This document shows, in pieces, positions 18,334 to 25,637 of a DNA stretch of 64,000 nt. The translations under genes were made by a program, and so were the position numbers. Under the pieces are notes generated by a model that worked only from the letters and a program-made list of their open reading frames with translations, was not told the origin of the DNA and did not search any database. The number at the start of each line of letters is the position of its first letter. Position 1 is the first letter of the stretch. Source of the DNA: Photobacterium salinisoli (GTDB lineage: Bacteria > Pseudomonadota > Gammaproteobacteria > Enterobacterales > Vibrionaceae); assembly GCF_003614885.1 (NCBI RefSeq), contig NZ_QZMS01000007.1:1984001-2048000 (forward strand), in the 5' to 3' direction.

Positions 18334-19038
18334 CTAGCCGGCAACCTTGACCCAAACCTGAGGAAAATATGTAACCTCAGTCTGAAAGTTAAAGCTGAAC
18401 AGTGTGTCATTATCGACCACGGTTGCCCCATAAGCCTGAGATAAAGGCAAATGACAAGCGTTGTTGGCGTCGACTGTCATCACCCACAGATTAGCCAGCG
18501 AGTCAGACGCTGAAAAACGCGCCGCAGATTCACATTCTCCCCCTGAAAAGCGGGCATTGCCCAGAGCATCCAGCGTCAGGGTGTAAAGCTGGCCGTTCCA
18601 TGCAGCCTGATACTCACCGGCGACAAAACCAGCATCTTGCGCAGAGGACGAATCGGCGGCCAGGCGGGTTGTCCCTTCAGGGGTGTCGCACACAAAGGCG
18701 TTTTGCTGTCCCTGGCATTGATAGTGTATGTCGGCAAAATAATAGGTCGCTTGCTCCTGTCCGGCAGCACGCTTTTTGGCCCGAAATGAGCGTTGGTGAT
18801 CCCTGTCATCCCACACGGTCAGTAACGGCAGCCGTCCGCTTTCTGCGATGAGCTGCACCTCCAGCGGATTACCGGCGGCATCTTGAGCCACAGCGCGATA
18901 CACCCCGGTCAGTGCAGCCTGACCGGGGTGTATCGCGCTGTCATTACCGCTGTCTGTGCTCTTGTCCTTGTCTGAACCATTACACCCCGCCAGAACAAGC
19001 CCCAGCATCAGGCACAGTAGACGTGAATAGTTTTTCAT
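18334..19038 (-). CDS. Uncharacterised lipoprotein, partner of exported SurE-like protein
   Basis: A 234-residue protein with a lipoprotein signal (LCLMLGLVLAGC, Cys19) and a Ser/Asp-rich linker. A beta-rich domain follows with cysteines (YQCQGQ, VCDTPEG, GGECES, NNACH) that could form disulphides. No family recognised. It starts 9 bp after the stop of the SurE-like gene, so the two form one operon. A perfect 22-bp inverted repeat lies inside the coding region (18890-18941), encoding parts of SAIHPGQ and TGVYRAV. Confidence 0.7.
   Translation of the reverse strand: MKNYSRLLCLMLGLVLAGCNGSDKDKSTDSGNDSAIHPGQAALTGVYRAVAQDAAGNPLEVQLIAESGRLPLLTVWDDRDHQRSFRAKKRAAGQEQATYYFADIHYQCQGQQNAFVCDTPEGTTRLAADSSSAQDAGFVAGEYQAAWNGQLYTLTLDALGNARFSGGECESAARFSASDSLANLWVMTVDANNACHLPLSQAYGATVVDNDTLFSFNFQTEVTYFPQVWVKVAG
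18890..18941. repeat. Perfect 22-bp inverted repeat inside the lipoprotein gene
   Basis: Left arm 18890-18911 (starts ACAGCGCGATACACC), an 8-nt spacer, and right arm 18920-18941 as its exact reverse complement. All 22 pairs match, and the sequence is GC-rich. It is within codons near the N-terminus of the lipoprotein domain, with no U-tract. Confidence 0.95.
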
Positions 19039-19047
19039 CGCCGCCTC

Positions 19048-20052
19048 CTAGTTCAGACCCAGCAAACGCTGCTCTGTCAGTGACACCTTGGCGCGCGACG
19101 CCTGCACATTGCCGTCTATGGTACTGATAGTGATATATCCCGCCTTCACCGCATTGCCTTCCGAGTTGGCGTTGGCATCTCCGGCATCTCCCATGGCGAA
19201 CGACAGCCCTTGCTTACCCTGCATCGCCGCCTGTGCGGTGGCCTCGGCCGTTGCCTGATCCATGCCGCCCGCCATCAGCTTCTGCACCATATAACCCATC
19301 AGCACAGCATCACCGGAAAGGTCATCACTGAATTTAAGCGCAATACCGCCGCCGTTCCAGCCCACATCGGTAAACTTGTAACCCAGATTATTCGACATAT
19401 CTTCCGGGGTATTAATATTCAGGCCAGTATAAGCAGGCAGTAACGGGGCACCTGCCGGACGGCTGCTTTCCAGTGTCGCGACCACATCGACCACAGCGTT
19501 TGCCACCAACTCAGACTGAGCCGCATCATGCGCAGTATTCTCATGGGCGCTGACGGCAATCGCCGGGATCCCGCGGCTCAGTGCAATCATAGTTGCCCCT
19601 AAAGTCCCTGAGTTGTTGTTCATGAAGCCCAGATTGTTTCCTTCATTCGGGCCGGAAATCACCAAATCAGGCGCCTTGCCCCAAACAGTTTGCGCAGCCA
19701 CATCAATACCATAGAGCACAGCCATCACAGGTGTGCCTTCGGCATAGTCTTCAAACGCCACACTGGTGTCGGTATCGCCGACACAGAATTCATGCTCTGA
19801 GGCTTTCGTTTCATCCACACTGACCGGTTTCAGAAAGGTCATCGCACCGCCTTTACCGCTCTGGCCTGTACAGGGGGCAGACATAATCACATTATGCCCG
19901 GCCGCTATCAGGGCTGACTTCATTAGCTGAATATTCTGCGTGCTCCAGCTGTCATCATTGGTCAGCACAATATTCATTGCCATCAGTGGCGAGCTGATGA
20001 CAGAAGCGGAGATCAGGCTGGCAGCCAGCAGTTTTTCCTTTGCGAATTTCAT
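19048..20052 (-). CDS. Exported SurE-like 5'/3'-nucleotidase
   Basis: SurE-fold phosphatase (334 residues) with a cleavable signal peptide (MKFAKEKLLAASLISASVISSPLMA) directly before the canonical SurE start MNIVLTNDDSW. NDD (about residues 31-33) holds the metal-binding aspartates; SGPNEGNNLG and the Ser-Gly-Thr stretch complete the active site. Cytoplasmic SurE has no signal and is about 250 residues. This version is predicted periplasmic or secreted, with insertions such as the Ala/Gln-rich stretch near 290. It may dephosphorylate external nucleotides, fitting the nucleoside-salvage genes nearby. It has an AGGAAC ribosome site. Confidence 0.85.
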   Translation of the reverse strand: MKFAKEKLLAASLISASVISSPLMAMNIVLTNDDSWSTQNIQLMKSALIAAGHNVIMSAPCTGQSGKGGAMTFLKPVSVDETKASEHEFCVGDTDTSVAFEDYAEGTPVMAVLYGIDVAAQTVWGKAPDLVISGPNEGNNLGFMNNNSGTLGATMIALSRGIPAIAVSAHENTAHDAAQSELVANAVVDVVATLESSRPAGAPLLPAYTGLNINTPEDMSNNLGYKFTDVGWNGGGIALKFSDDLSGDAVLMGYMVQKLMAGGMDQATAEATAQAAMQGKQGLSFAMGDAGDANANSEGNAVKAGYITISTIDGNVQASRAKVSLTEQRLLGLN

Positions 20053-20207
20053 TATGGTTCCTACAGTAAGTTCAACATATTCCTCCCTGCATCAGGAGGG
20101 TGCGCTTACTTTTGCGAAAAACCATGACGACTCTGTGACACGGCGGACCACAACGAAATCAGAGATATCCAAAAAATAAAACACTTATTTTTCAGTCTAT
20201 TAAGATA

Positions 20208-21350
20208 TCACCTGGCAATGGTGATTTTTTCTGGAGATATCTTCAAACGGTATTCGGCCTGAGGAATGTCCTCCCGTTTCCGGCTCTCAAACAGATACGC
20301 TTCCGTCGCCTCCTCACCAGCCATAGCTGACAGTGCTTCTTTGATTTTGCTGCGATTCTGATCCAGCGATTTGGCTTTCAGTCCGGCCTGTTCCAGCTCA
20401 CGAATGGCCCGGCCATGCCCGCCGTACTCATGCATCAGCGCCAGCAAGGAGTGTGCTGAATCCCTGTCGGGTTTATTGGACGGCGGGTTTTTCACCCAAC
20501 CTTCAGCCTTCAGTTCTTTACGTTTCAGGGCATACCATAATAAGTACAGCGCCGGGGTGACCGATAAAGCAACAGGTATGCCGGCAAAGAACACCTGCAC
20601 TTTGCCGCCGGTTACATCAAAATGCAGCTCAGGAGGCTGACTGGCTCGCGTCAGCAAAGACACCACATATTGCTGCTCGGAGCTAAACCTCGCTCGGTTC
20701 GTTTCAATCAGTATATGGAGCAGGCGGGTATTGATCGGTAGATCCGGATGCATGTCGCGAAAACACAGAACACCGGCCCTGATTTTCGACCGCCTTGGCA
20801 CCCTGTCCTGATGAAGCCATACAGCCTCTTGCCGCAAAAACAGCGTGATCAGATGTTGATCTTCGTCTTTGATCGGTTTGCCGATCACCTGCCAGCCCAG
20901 CGCTGTGACTAACGTCAGCAACAGACTGAAACTCATCCAGGGCAGCGGCTGTATGCTGCAGTCTATCTGTAACCAGGTTTGCGGTGCGTCCGGTGAGCCA
21001 TGCCACCAGCTCATAGACCATGGCAACCAGTGGCTGTGGCCGACCGACGCGGGCTCTCCCTGTTGGCCAAAATGATAAAGATGACTGTGGCACTGCTGGA
21101 GCAAAGATAAGAGCGGATTTCCCTGCACGCCGTCGAGCTCCCGCGCTAAACGCTGGCCCAGAAGCTGTTCCAGCGCAGGCACCAGCTGGTAGTCTGCACT
21201 GTCCTGCCAGGCGGTTGCCATGACAGGCTCGACACGCTCTGCAATCACGCTCAGGTACTCTAGATAGCGCCCGAATGAAGAGCCAGCCAGTAGGGTCAGA
21301 GCATAAAGCAGCGACAGCCACAATAAGGGGGAGTAACGCGTTAATGTCAT
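20208..21350 (-). CDS. Unrecognised inner-membrane protein paired with a binding protein
   Basis: About 380 residues from the ATG at 21350 (the frame continues upstream but overlaps the previous gene). The layout is a transmembrane helix at residues 9-27, a periplasmic region of about 110 residues, a second helix (MSFSLLLTLVTALGWQVIG), a charged cytoplasmic domain, a third hydrophobic stretch (VFFAGIPVALSVTPALYLLWYAL) and a basic C-terminal domain rich in Lys/Glu (about 290-380). No family recognised. It begins 22 bp past the stop of the binding-protein-like gene. The pair could be a sensor or transport accessory, but that is inference. Confidence 0.6.
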   Translation of the reverse strand: MTLTRYSPLLWLSLLYALTLLAGSSFGRYLEYLSVIAERVEPVMATAWQDSADYQLVPALEQLLGQRLARELDGVQGNPLLSLLQQCHSHLYHFGQQGEPASVGHSHWLPWSMSWWHGSPDAPQTWLQIDCSIQPLPWMSFSLLLTLVTALGWQVIGKPIKDEDQHLITLFLRQEAVWLHQDRVPRRSKIRAGVLCFRDMHPDLPINTRLLHILIETNRARFSSEQQYVVSLLTRASQPPELHFDVTGGKVQVFFAGIPVALSVTPALYLLWYALKRKELKAEGWVKNPPSNKPDRDSAHSLLALMHEYGGHGRAIRELEQAGLKAKSLDQNRSKIKEALSAMAGEEATEAYLFESRKREDIPQAEYRLKISPEKITIAR

Positions 21351-21372
21351 GGTGAACAATCCGAGCTGCGCC

Positions 21373-22251
21373 TTATCGTAAAGACGATAAGGTCTTTTGA
21401 ATGGCCAGTAACGTTTGAGATGAAGAGACCCGGGAGCTGACGTACCAAGCCCCGGAGGAAACCTGAGCGGCAATCAACACTGTTGACTGCACAGCCGGAG
21501 AGCGGGACAGAGCGCTGAAACTCGTATCCGCAACAACATCCACCTCGCCACTCAACAGTGCCTGCTCCAGAGCGTCCCGCGAGGGATAAAACCGGATCTG
21601 CCTGTCGTCAGCCGCGATTTGCATGCTATTGAGCTGATTCATAGGTAACTGATAGCCGGACAGACTAAAGGGATCATCCAGCAGGCCTACATTAAGATGC
21701 TCAAAGTCAGGGTTATTGCCCTGAAAACCGGCTGCCGTGGCATACCAGTAGACATCATATCCAGGCAACGTCAGCAGGGGCTGATAATAGTCCAGATAAC
21801 TTGGGCTCATGCCGTTCAGTACGTAATCCCGCCCCCACATCACATCATAAAACTGACTGTAAATGTGTGCCGGAACGAACTCACTGCGCGATTGCCAGAA
21901 CACACTGACATCACTGTAATGGCTCATAATCGCAGGCTGGGCGCACAATGCTTTCAGGATAGGCAGGGATAATTGGTGCACAGGCGTGAACACGCGCAGC
22001 GGGACGGCAGCACTCGTCTGCCCCTGAGCAGCACCGATATCGCGGCAAGACACCTGATTGTATGCTGAAATCGTCACTACCGGCGCCGCCGGACTGAGAG
22101 TCCAGACCAACAGCAAGCACACAGCCAGCACCACTGCTGAGCGTGCCCCCCAATAGCCCCCTTTTCCCCGCCATTGCGGATCAATGAGCGAGTGACATTT
22201 TCTCACCCATTGAGCCGTGAATAGCCGGGTTTGCCGTTTTACTGCATCCAT
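21373..22251 (-). CDS. Membrane-anchored periplasmic-binding-protein-like protein
   Basis: A 292-residue protein with a basic N-terminal cytoplasmic stretch, one transmembrane helix (about 37-56) and a periplasmic domain. The domain resembles the phosphonate/phosphate-type (PhnD-like) solute-binding fold: IRFYPSRDALEQALLSGEVDVVADTSF is the usual hinge/C-lobe pattern. A helix anchor instead of a cleaved signal suggests a tethered sensor subunit rather than a free transporter component. No ABC permease or ATPase genes adjoin it. Ligand unknown. Confidence 0.6.
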   Translation of the reverse strand: MDAVKRQTRLFTAQWVRKCHSLIDPQWRGKGGYWGARSAVVLAVCLLLVWTLSPAAPVVTISAYNQVSCRDIGAAQGQTSAAVPLRVFTPVHQLSLPILKALCAQPAIMSHYSDVSVFWQSRSEFVPAHIYSQFYDVMWGRDYVLNGMSPSYLDYYQPLLTLPGYDVYWYATAAGFQGNNPDFEHLNVGLLDDPFSLSGYQLPMNQLNSMQIAADDRQIRFYPSRDALEQALLSGEVDVVADTSFSALSRSPAVQSTVLIAAQVSSGAWYVSSRVSSSQTLLAIQKTLSSLR

Positions 22252-22319
22252 GCCTGCTCATACCCGCATCCCTTTGCTGCAAGCAGCATAAACAGCCACT
22301 GTGAAATTTGTATGACAAG

Positions 22320-22820
22320 CTATGTAGTGCCGTACAGTACCGCCGCTTTGGTCAGCAACCAGTGTAACGACTTAGGCCAACGGTCCGGCTCAAGGCTGTC
22401 CAGCAGATTTTTTACCGCCAGACCGAGCTCAGTATCTCCCGTCATCATTAATCGGCGCTGGAAGAAAAGCGTATCGGGATCCACCTTACGGGCGGCTATA
22501 CGTAACAAATCCTGGCTGCTGGCTTTCATCACCGCATTCGGTGCAGGCACCGAGGGTAAGACCACCAGCCTTTCGCTATTCAGTGTCAGGGTGAACGCCC
22601 AATCCAGATCCACTATCGTGATCGTCACCGTCCTGTCAGCCAGAAAATCCAGCTCACCGTCGGATAACGCCTCTTTGAACACCACAGCCAACGCCTGCTC
22701 TATCAGTCCTTTATGAACAAAAAACGGTGTCAGCCTGCAATGGTATTTCAACAACTGCGGTGCCAGTTCAGGTAAGCCCGGCAAGATCTGCAAGTGCACT
22801 GTGAATCCCTCTTCAATCAT
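22320..22820 (-). CDS. ubiT: SCP2-domain ubiquinone biosynthesis accessory protein UbiT
   Basis: A 166-residue protein consisting of an SCP2 lipid-binding domain (about 30-130, including TVTITIVDLDWAFTLTL and SSQDLLRIAARKVDPDTLFFQRRLMMTGDTELGL). UbiT, with UbiU and UbiV, supports oxygen-independent ubiquinone synthesis, probably presenting the hydrophobic precursor. It is divergent from ubiUV across 190 bp, the usual arrangement. Candidate Fnr-like sites lie in the shared intergenic region. Confidence 0.9.
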   Translation of the reverse strand: MIEEGFTVHLQILPGLPELAPQLLKYHCRLTPFFVHKGLIEQALAVVFKEALSDGELDFLADRTVTITIVDLDWAFTLTLNSERLVVLPSVPAPNAVMKASSQDLLRIAARKVDPDTLFFQRRLMMTGDTELGLAVKNLLDSLEPDRWPKSLHWLLTKAAVLYGTT

Positions 22821-22860
22821 TGTGATGGCATCAGCTTACGGGAAATCAAGACGGCGCTTA

Positions 22861-22947
22861 CTGCGATACATCAATAATCCGGACAAGCGCAGTTCCCCCA
22901 AAAGGGGTATAGCGTTTAAAAACAAGAAAAAACCTGCGTGATATCAA
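22861..22947. promoter_or_regulatory. Two candidate Fnr-like sites between ubiT and ubiUV
   Basis: The pattern CTGCG-N4-ATCAA occurs twice, at 22861-22874 and 22934-22947. The right half matches the Fnr consensus (TTGAT-N4-ATCAA) perfectly and the left half only in part (2 of 5). Recurrence in the divergent promoter of an anaerobic pathway makes it worth noting. Low certainty. Confidence 0.35.
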
Positions 22948-23009
22948 GATCGTCTCCCGCCAGCTTTTTAAGATGTCAGCCATTCTTTCGACACCTAAGG
23001 AGCCCGGGT

Positions 23010-24017
23010 ATGGAACTGCTCTGCCCGGCGGGCAATTTGCCCGCACTCAAGACAGCCATCGATAATGGCGCCGATGCGGTCTACATCGGCTTTAAAGATG
23101 ACACCAATGCCCGTCATTTTACCGGCCTGAATTTTGACGGCCGACGACTCGAACAAGCCGCAGACTATGTCCGCCAGCACAACCGAAAACTGCATGTTGC
23201 CCTCAATACCTTTGCCCATCCTGACGGATTCGGCCGCTGGCAGCAGGCTGTCGACAAAGCCGCCGCACTGGGCGTTGATGCCCTGATTGTGGCTGATATC
23301 GCGATCCTGGATTATGCCGCCCGCCACTATCCTGAGCTGGAGCTGCACCTGTCGGTTCAGGCATCGGCGACCAATACAGAAGCCATTGCGTTTTACCGTG
23401 CTCACTTCAACGTAAAGCGAGTCGTCCTGCCCCGTGTGCTGTCCATTCACCAGGTAAAGCAGCTTGCCCGCAATAGCCAGGTCGAGCTTGAAGTCTTTGC
23501 TTTTGGCAGTTTGTGCATCATGGCTGAAGGCCGGTGTTATTTATCTTCTTATCTGACCGGTGAGTCGCCCAACACAGCCGGGGCCTGCTCGCCGGCCAGA
23601 TTCGTCCGATGGCAGGAAACCGGGGACGGACTGGAATCGCGCCTGAACGGTATTTTGATTGATCGTTACAGTCAGGGTGAAAAAGCCGGCTATCCCACCT
23701 TATGCAAAGGGCGATTTGATACACAAGTTAACGGACTGGCTCAACGGGGACATGTTCTGGAAGCACCGACCAGCCTCAATACCCTCAGTTTGCTTCCTGA
23801 GCTGTTCAGAACAGGCGTAGCCTCGGTCAAAATTGAAGGCAGACAACGCAGCCAGGCTTATGTAGAGCAAGTCACCCGAACCTGGCGGCAGGCTATCGAC
23901 AGTTACCGGGCCAATCCCGGTGCCTATCAGGTTCAGCAGCAATGGGACGACACGCTCAGTCGCCTGTCGGAAGGGTCGCAAACCACACTGGGCGCTTACC
24001 AGCGACAGTGGCAATAA
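23010..24017 (+). CDS. ubiU: UbiU, oxygen-independent ubiquinone hydroxylation subunit
   Basis: U32-peptidase-family protein of 335 residues that, with UbiV, carries out the O2-independent hydroxylations of the ubiquinone ring. It starts MELLCPAGNLPALKTAI. Four cysteines that bind a [4Fe-4S] cluster in the E. coli homologue are visible in SLCIMAEGRCYLSS, GACSP and LCKGRF. The frame is open from 22938, but the ATG at 23010 has a perfect AAGGAG site and the family N-terminus. ubiV follows after 12 bp. Confidence 0.94.
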   Translation: MELLCPAGNLPALKTAIDNGADAVYIGFKDDTNARHFTGLNFDGRRLEQAADYVRQHNRKLHVALNTFAHPDGFGRWQQAVDKAAALGVDALIVADIAILDYAARHYPELELHLSVQASATNTEAIAFYRAHFNVKRVVLPRVLSIHQVKQLARNSQVELEVFAFGSLCIMAEGRCYLSSYLTGESPNTAGACSPARFVRWQETGDGLESRLNGILIDRYSQGEKAGYPTLCKGRFDTQVNGLAQRGHVLEAPTSLNTLSLLPELFRTGVASVKIEGRQRSQAYVEQVTRTWRQAIDSYRANPGAYQVQQQWDDTLSRLSEGSQTTLGAYQRQWQ

Positions 24018-24029
24018 CAGGAGAGAAAC

Positions 24030-24911
24030 ATGAAATATTCATTAGGGCCGCTGCTCTACTTCTGGTCTACAACGGATGTCGAATCTTTCTATCATGCCGC
24101 CCGGAGCAGTGACGCCGATATTGTGTATCTGGGCGAAACCGTATGTGCGAAACGACGGCTGATGAAGCCCGCCGACTGGATATCACTGGCGCGGGAACTG
24201 GCAGCCGCAGGCAAAGAGGTGGTACTTTCCACCCAAGCTTTACTGGAGGCACCCAGTGAAATCAATGTCATGAAGAAATACATTGCGAATGGTGAATTCA
24301 GTATCGAAGCGAATGATGTCTCCGCCATTTATCTCGCCCATCAGCAAAATGTCCCCTTTGTGGTTGGCCCGGCGGTCAATTGTTATAACGCGCAAACCTT
24401 ACAGCTTTTTGTCAGACAAGGCATGACACGCTGGTGCATGCCGGTAGAGCTGTCACGGGACTGGCTGAATAACATTCTGAACGATTGTGCTGCAATGGGG
24501 ATTCGTCACCGGTTTGAAACCGAAGTGTTCAGTTATGGCTATCTGCCGTTGGCCTATTCCGCCCGTTGCTTTACAGCCAGAGCAGAAGGCAAAGCCAAAG
24601 ACGACTGCCAGACCTGCTGCATCCATTACCCGCAAGGCTTGGCTGCAAACAGTCAGGAAGGCCAGCGACTGTTCACCCTGAATGGTATTCAGACGCAATC
24701 CGGCTACTGTTATAACCTGATCAAAGATCTCGCCAGCATGGCCGGGTTGGTTGATGTCGTGCGCATCAGCCCGATGGCAGAGGATTCTCTGACAACGCTC
24801 AGTGCATTCAAACATGCCGAATTAACAGGAACCAGCGATTCTGTGACGGATCCCATCCACTGTAACGGTTACTGGCATCGCCTTGCAGGACTGAGCACCC
24901 ACGCCATCTAA
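24030..24911 (+). CDS. ubiV: UbiV, oxygen-independent ubiquinone hydroxylation subunit
   Basis: Partner of UbiU, 293 residues (E. coli 292). The four [4Fe-4S] ligands fall at the same positions as in the E. coli protein: Cys39 (ETVC), Cys180 (SARC), Cys193 and Cys197 (DCQTCC). Second gene of the ubiUV operon, with a good ribosome site (AGGAGAG). It ends 52 bp before a convergent hydrolase gene; no terminator hairpin is visible between them. Confidence 0.94.
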   Translation: MKYSLGPLLYFWSTTDVESFYHAARSSDADIVYLGETVCAKRRLMKPADWISLARELAAAGKEVVLSTQALLEAPSEINVMKKYIANGEFSIEANDVSAIYLAHQQNVPFVVGPAVNCYNAQTLQLFVRQGMTRWCMPVELSRDWLNNILNDCAAMGIRHRFETEVFSYGYLPLAYSARCFTARAEGKAKDDCQTCCIHYPQGLAANSQEGQRLFTLNGIQTQSGYCYNLIKDLASMAGLVDVVRISPMAEDSLTTLSAFKHAELTGTSDSVTDPIHCNGYWHRLAGLSTHAI

Positions 24912-24963
24912 AGCGGTCAAATAGCATAGGACTGTCTGGCCCGCGCCCAACTGATTGGATGCG

Positions 24964-25521
24964 CTAACGTTTATCCAGCAAGGCCAGCAGTTCCTCGCTT
25001 GTTCCTGTCTCGCCCAGACGGGGGAAAATACGTTCCAGCGAGTTATGGTGGGCATACACATTCACATCTGTCATGGCATCGGTACACAAAGAGACATTCA
25101 GCCCGAGCTCATACGCCTGACGAGCGGTTGATTCCACACCGATACTGGTCGCGATACCGACCACCACAACCTGGGTTACCGACAAGGCGCTGAGTGTCTC
25201 TTCCAGGCCAGTCTGGCTGAACGCTCCCCAGTTGCGCTTGGTGATACAGATATCACTTGCTATCGGCGTCAATGCCGGTACCAGCTCTGCCCAGTCACTG
25301 GCAGGCGACCCTCCGGCACGGGGCTGCTCTGTGCGTCCGGGGGCGCCGCCTGTCACATTCACCAGAACTACCGGTAATTGATGATGCCGAAACGCCTCTG
25401 CCAATCTTGCAGCCTGTTTTACAACACCCCCCGCATCATGCGCCAGAGGCAGTCCCACTATGCCTTTTTGCAGATCAACCACAATCAATGCTGTACGACT
25501 ATCCAGTTGTGTCAGCGGCAT
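24964..25521 (-). CDS. Isochorismatase-fold hydrolase lacking the catalytic cysteine
   Basis: A 185-residue cysteine-hydrolase-superfamily protein. The catalytic Asp is in IVVDLQKG (Asp16) and the Lys in TKRNWGAF. The position that is Cys in nicotinamidases (G.AT..CV.STA) is Gly here (GIATSIGVESTAR). True isochorismatases such as PhzD also have Gly at this site and use Asp alone, so this may hydrolyse an enol ether rather than an amide. It follows the terminator of the pap-like cluster and looks like a separate transcription unit. Confidence 0.75.
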   Translation of the reverse strand: MPLTQLDSRTALIVVDLQKGIVGLPLAHDAGGVVKQAARLAEAFRHHQLPVVLVNVTGGAPGRTEQPRAGGSPASDWAELVPALTPIASDICITKRNWGAFSQTGLEETLSALSVTQVVVVGIATSIGVESTARQAYELGLNVSLCTDAMTDVNVYAHHNSLERIFPRLGETGTSEELLALLDKR

Positions 25522-25607
25522 ATCACCACTCCTTAAAATTTCATCTACCGATACACTATAGTGTCGAAACCGTCAGCGTTGCTGAATAAGTCATTCAAAA
25601 CAAAAAA

Positions 25608-25626
25608 CGGCCCTTTTAAAGGGCCG
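25608..25626 (-). terminator. Terminator of the pap-like biosynthetic operon
   Basis: Stem CGGCCCTTT/AAAGGGCCG followed, in the minus direction, by a T6 run (plus-strand A run at 25602-25607). It lies 12 bp past the exporter stop and marks the 3' end of the cluster. Confidence 0.92.
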
Positions 25627-25637
25627 CGTTTGTGTTC

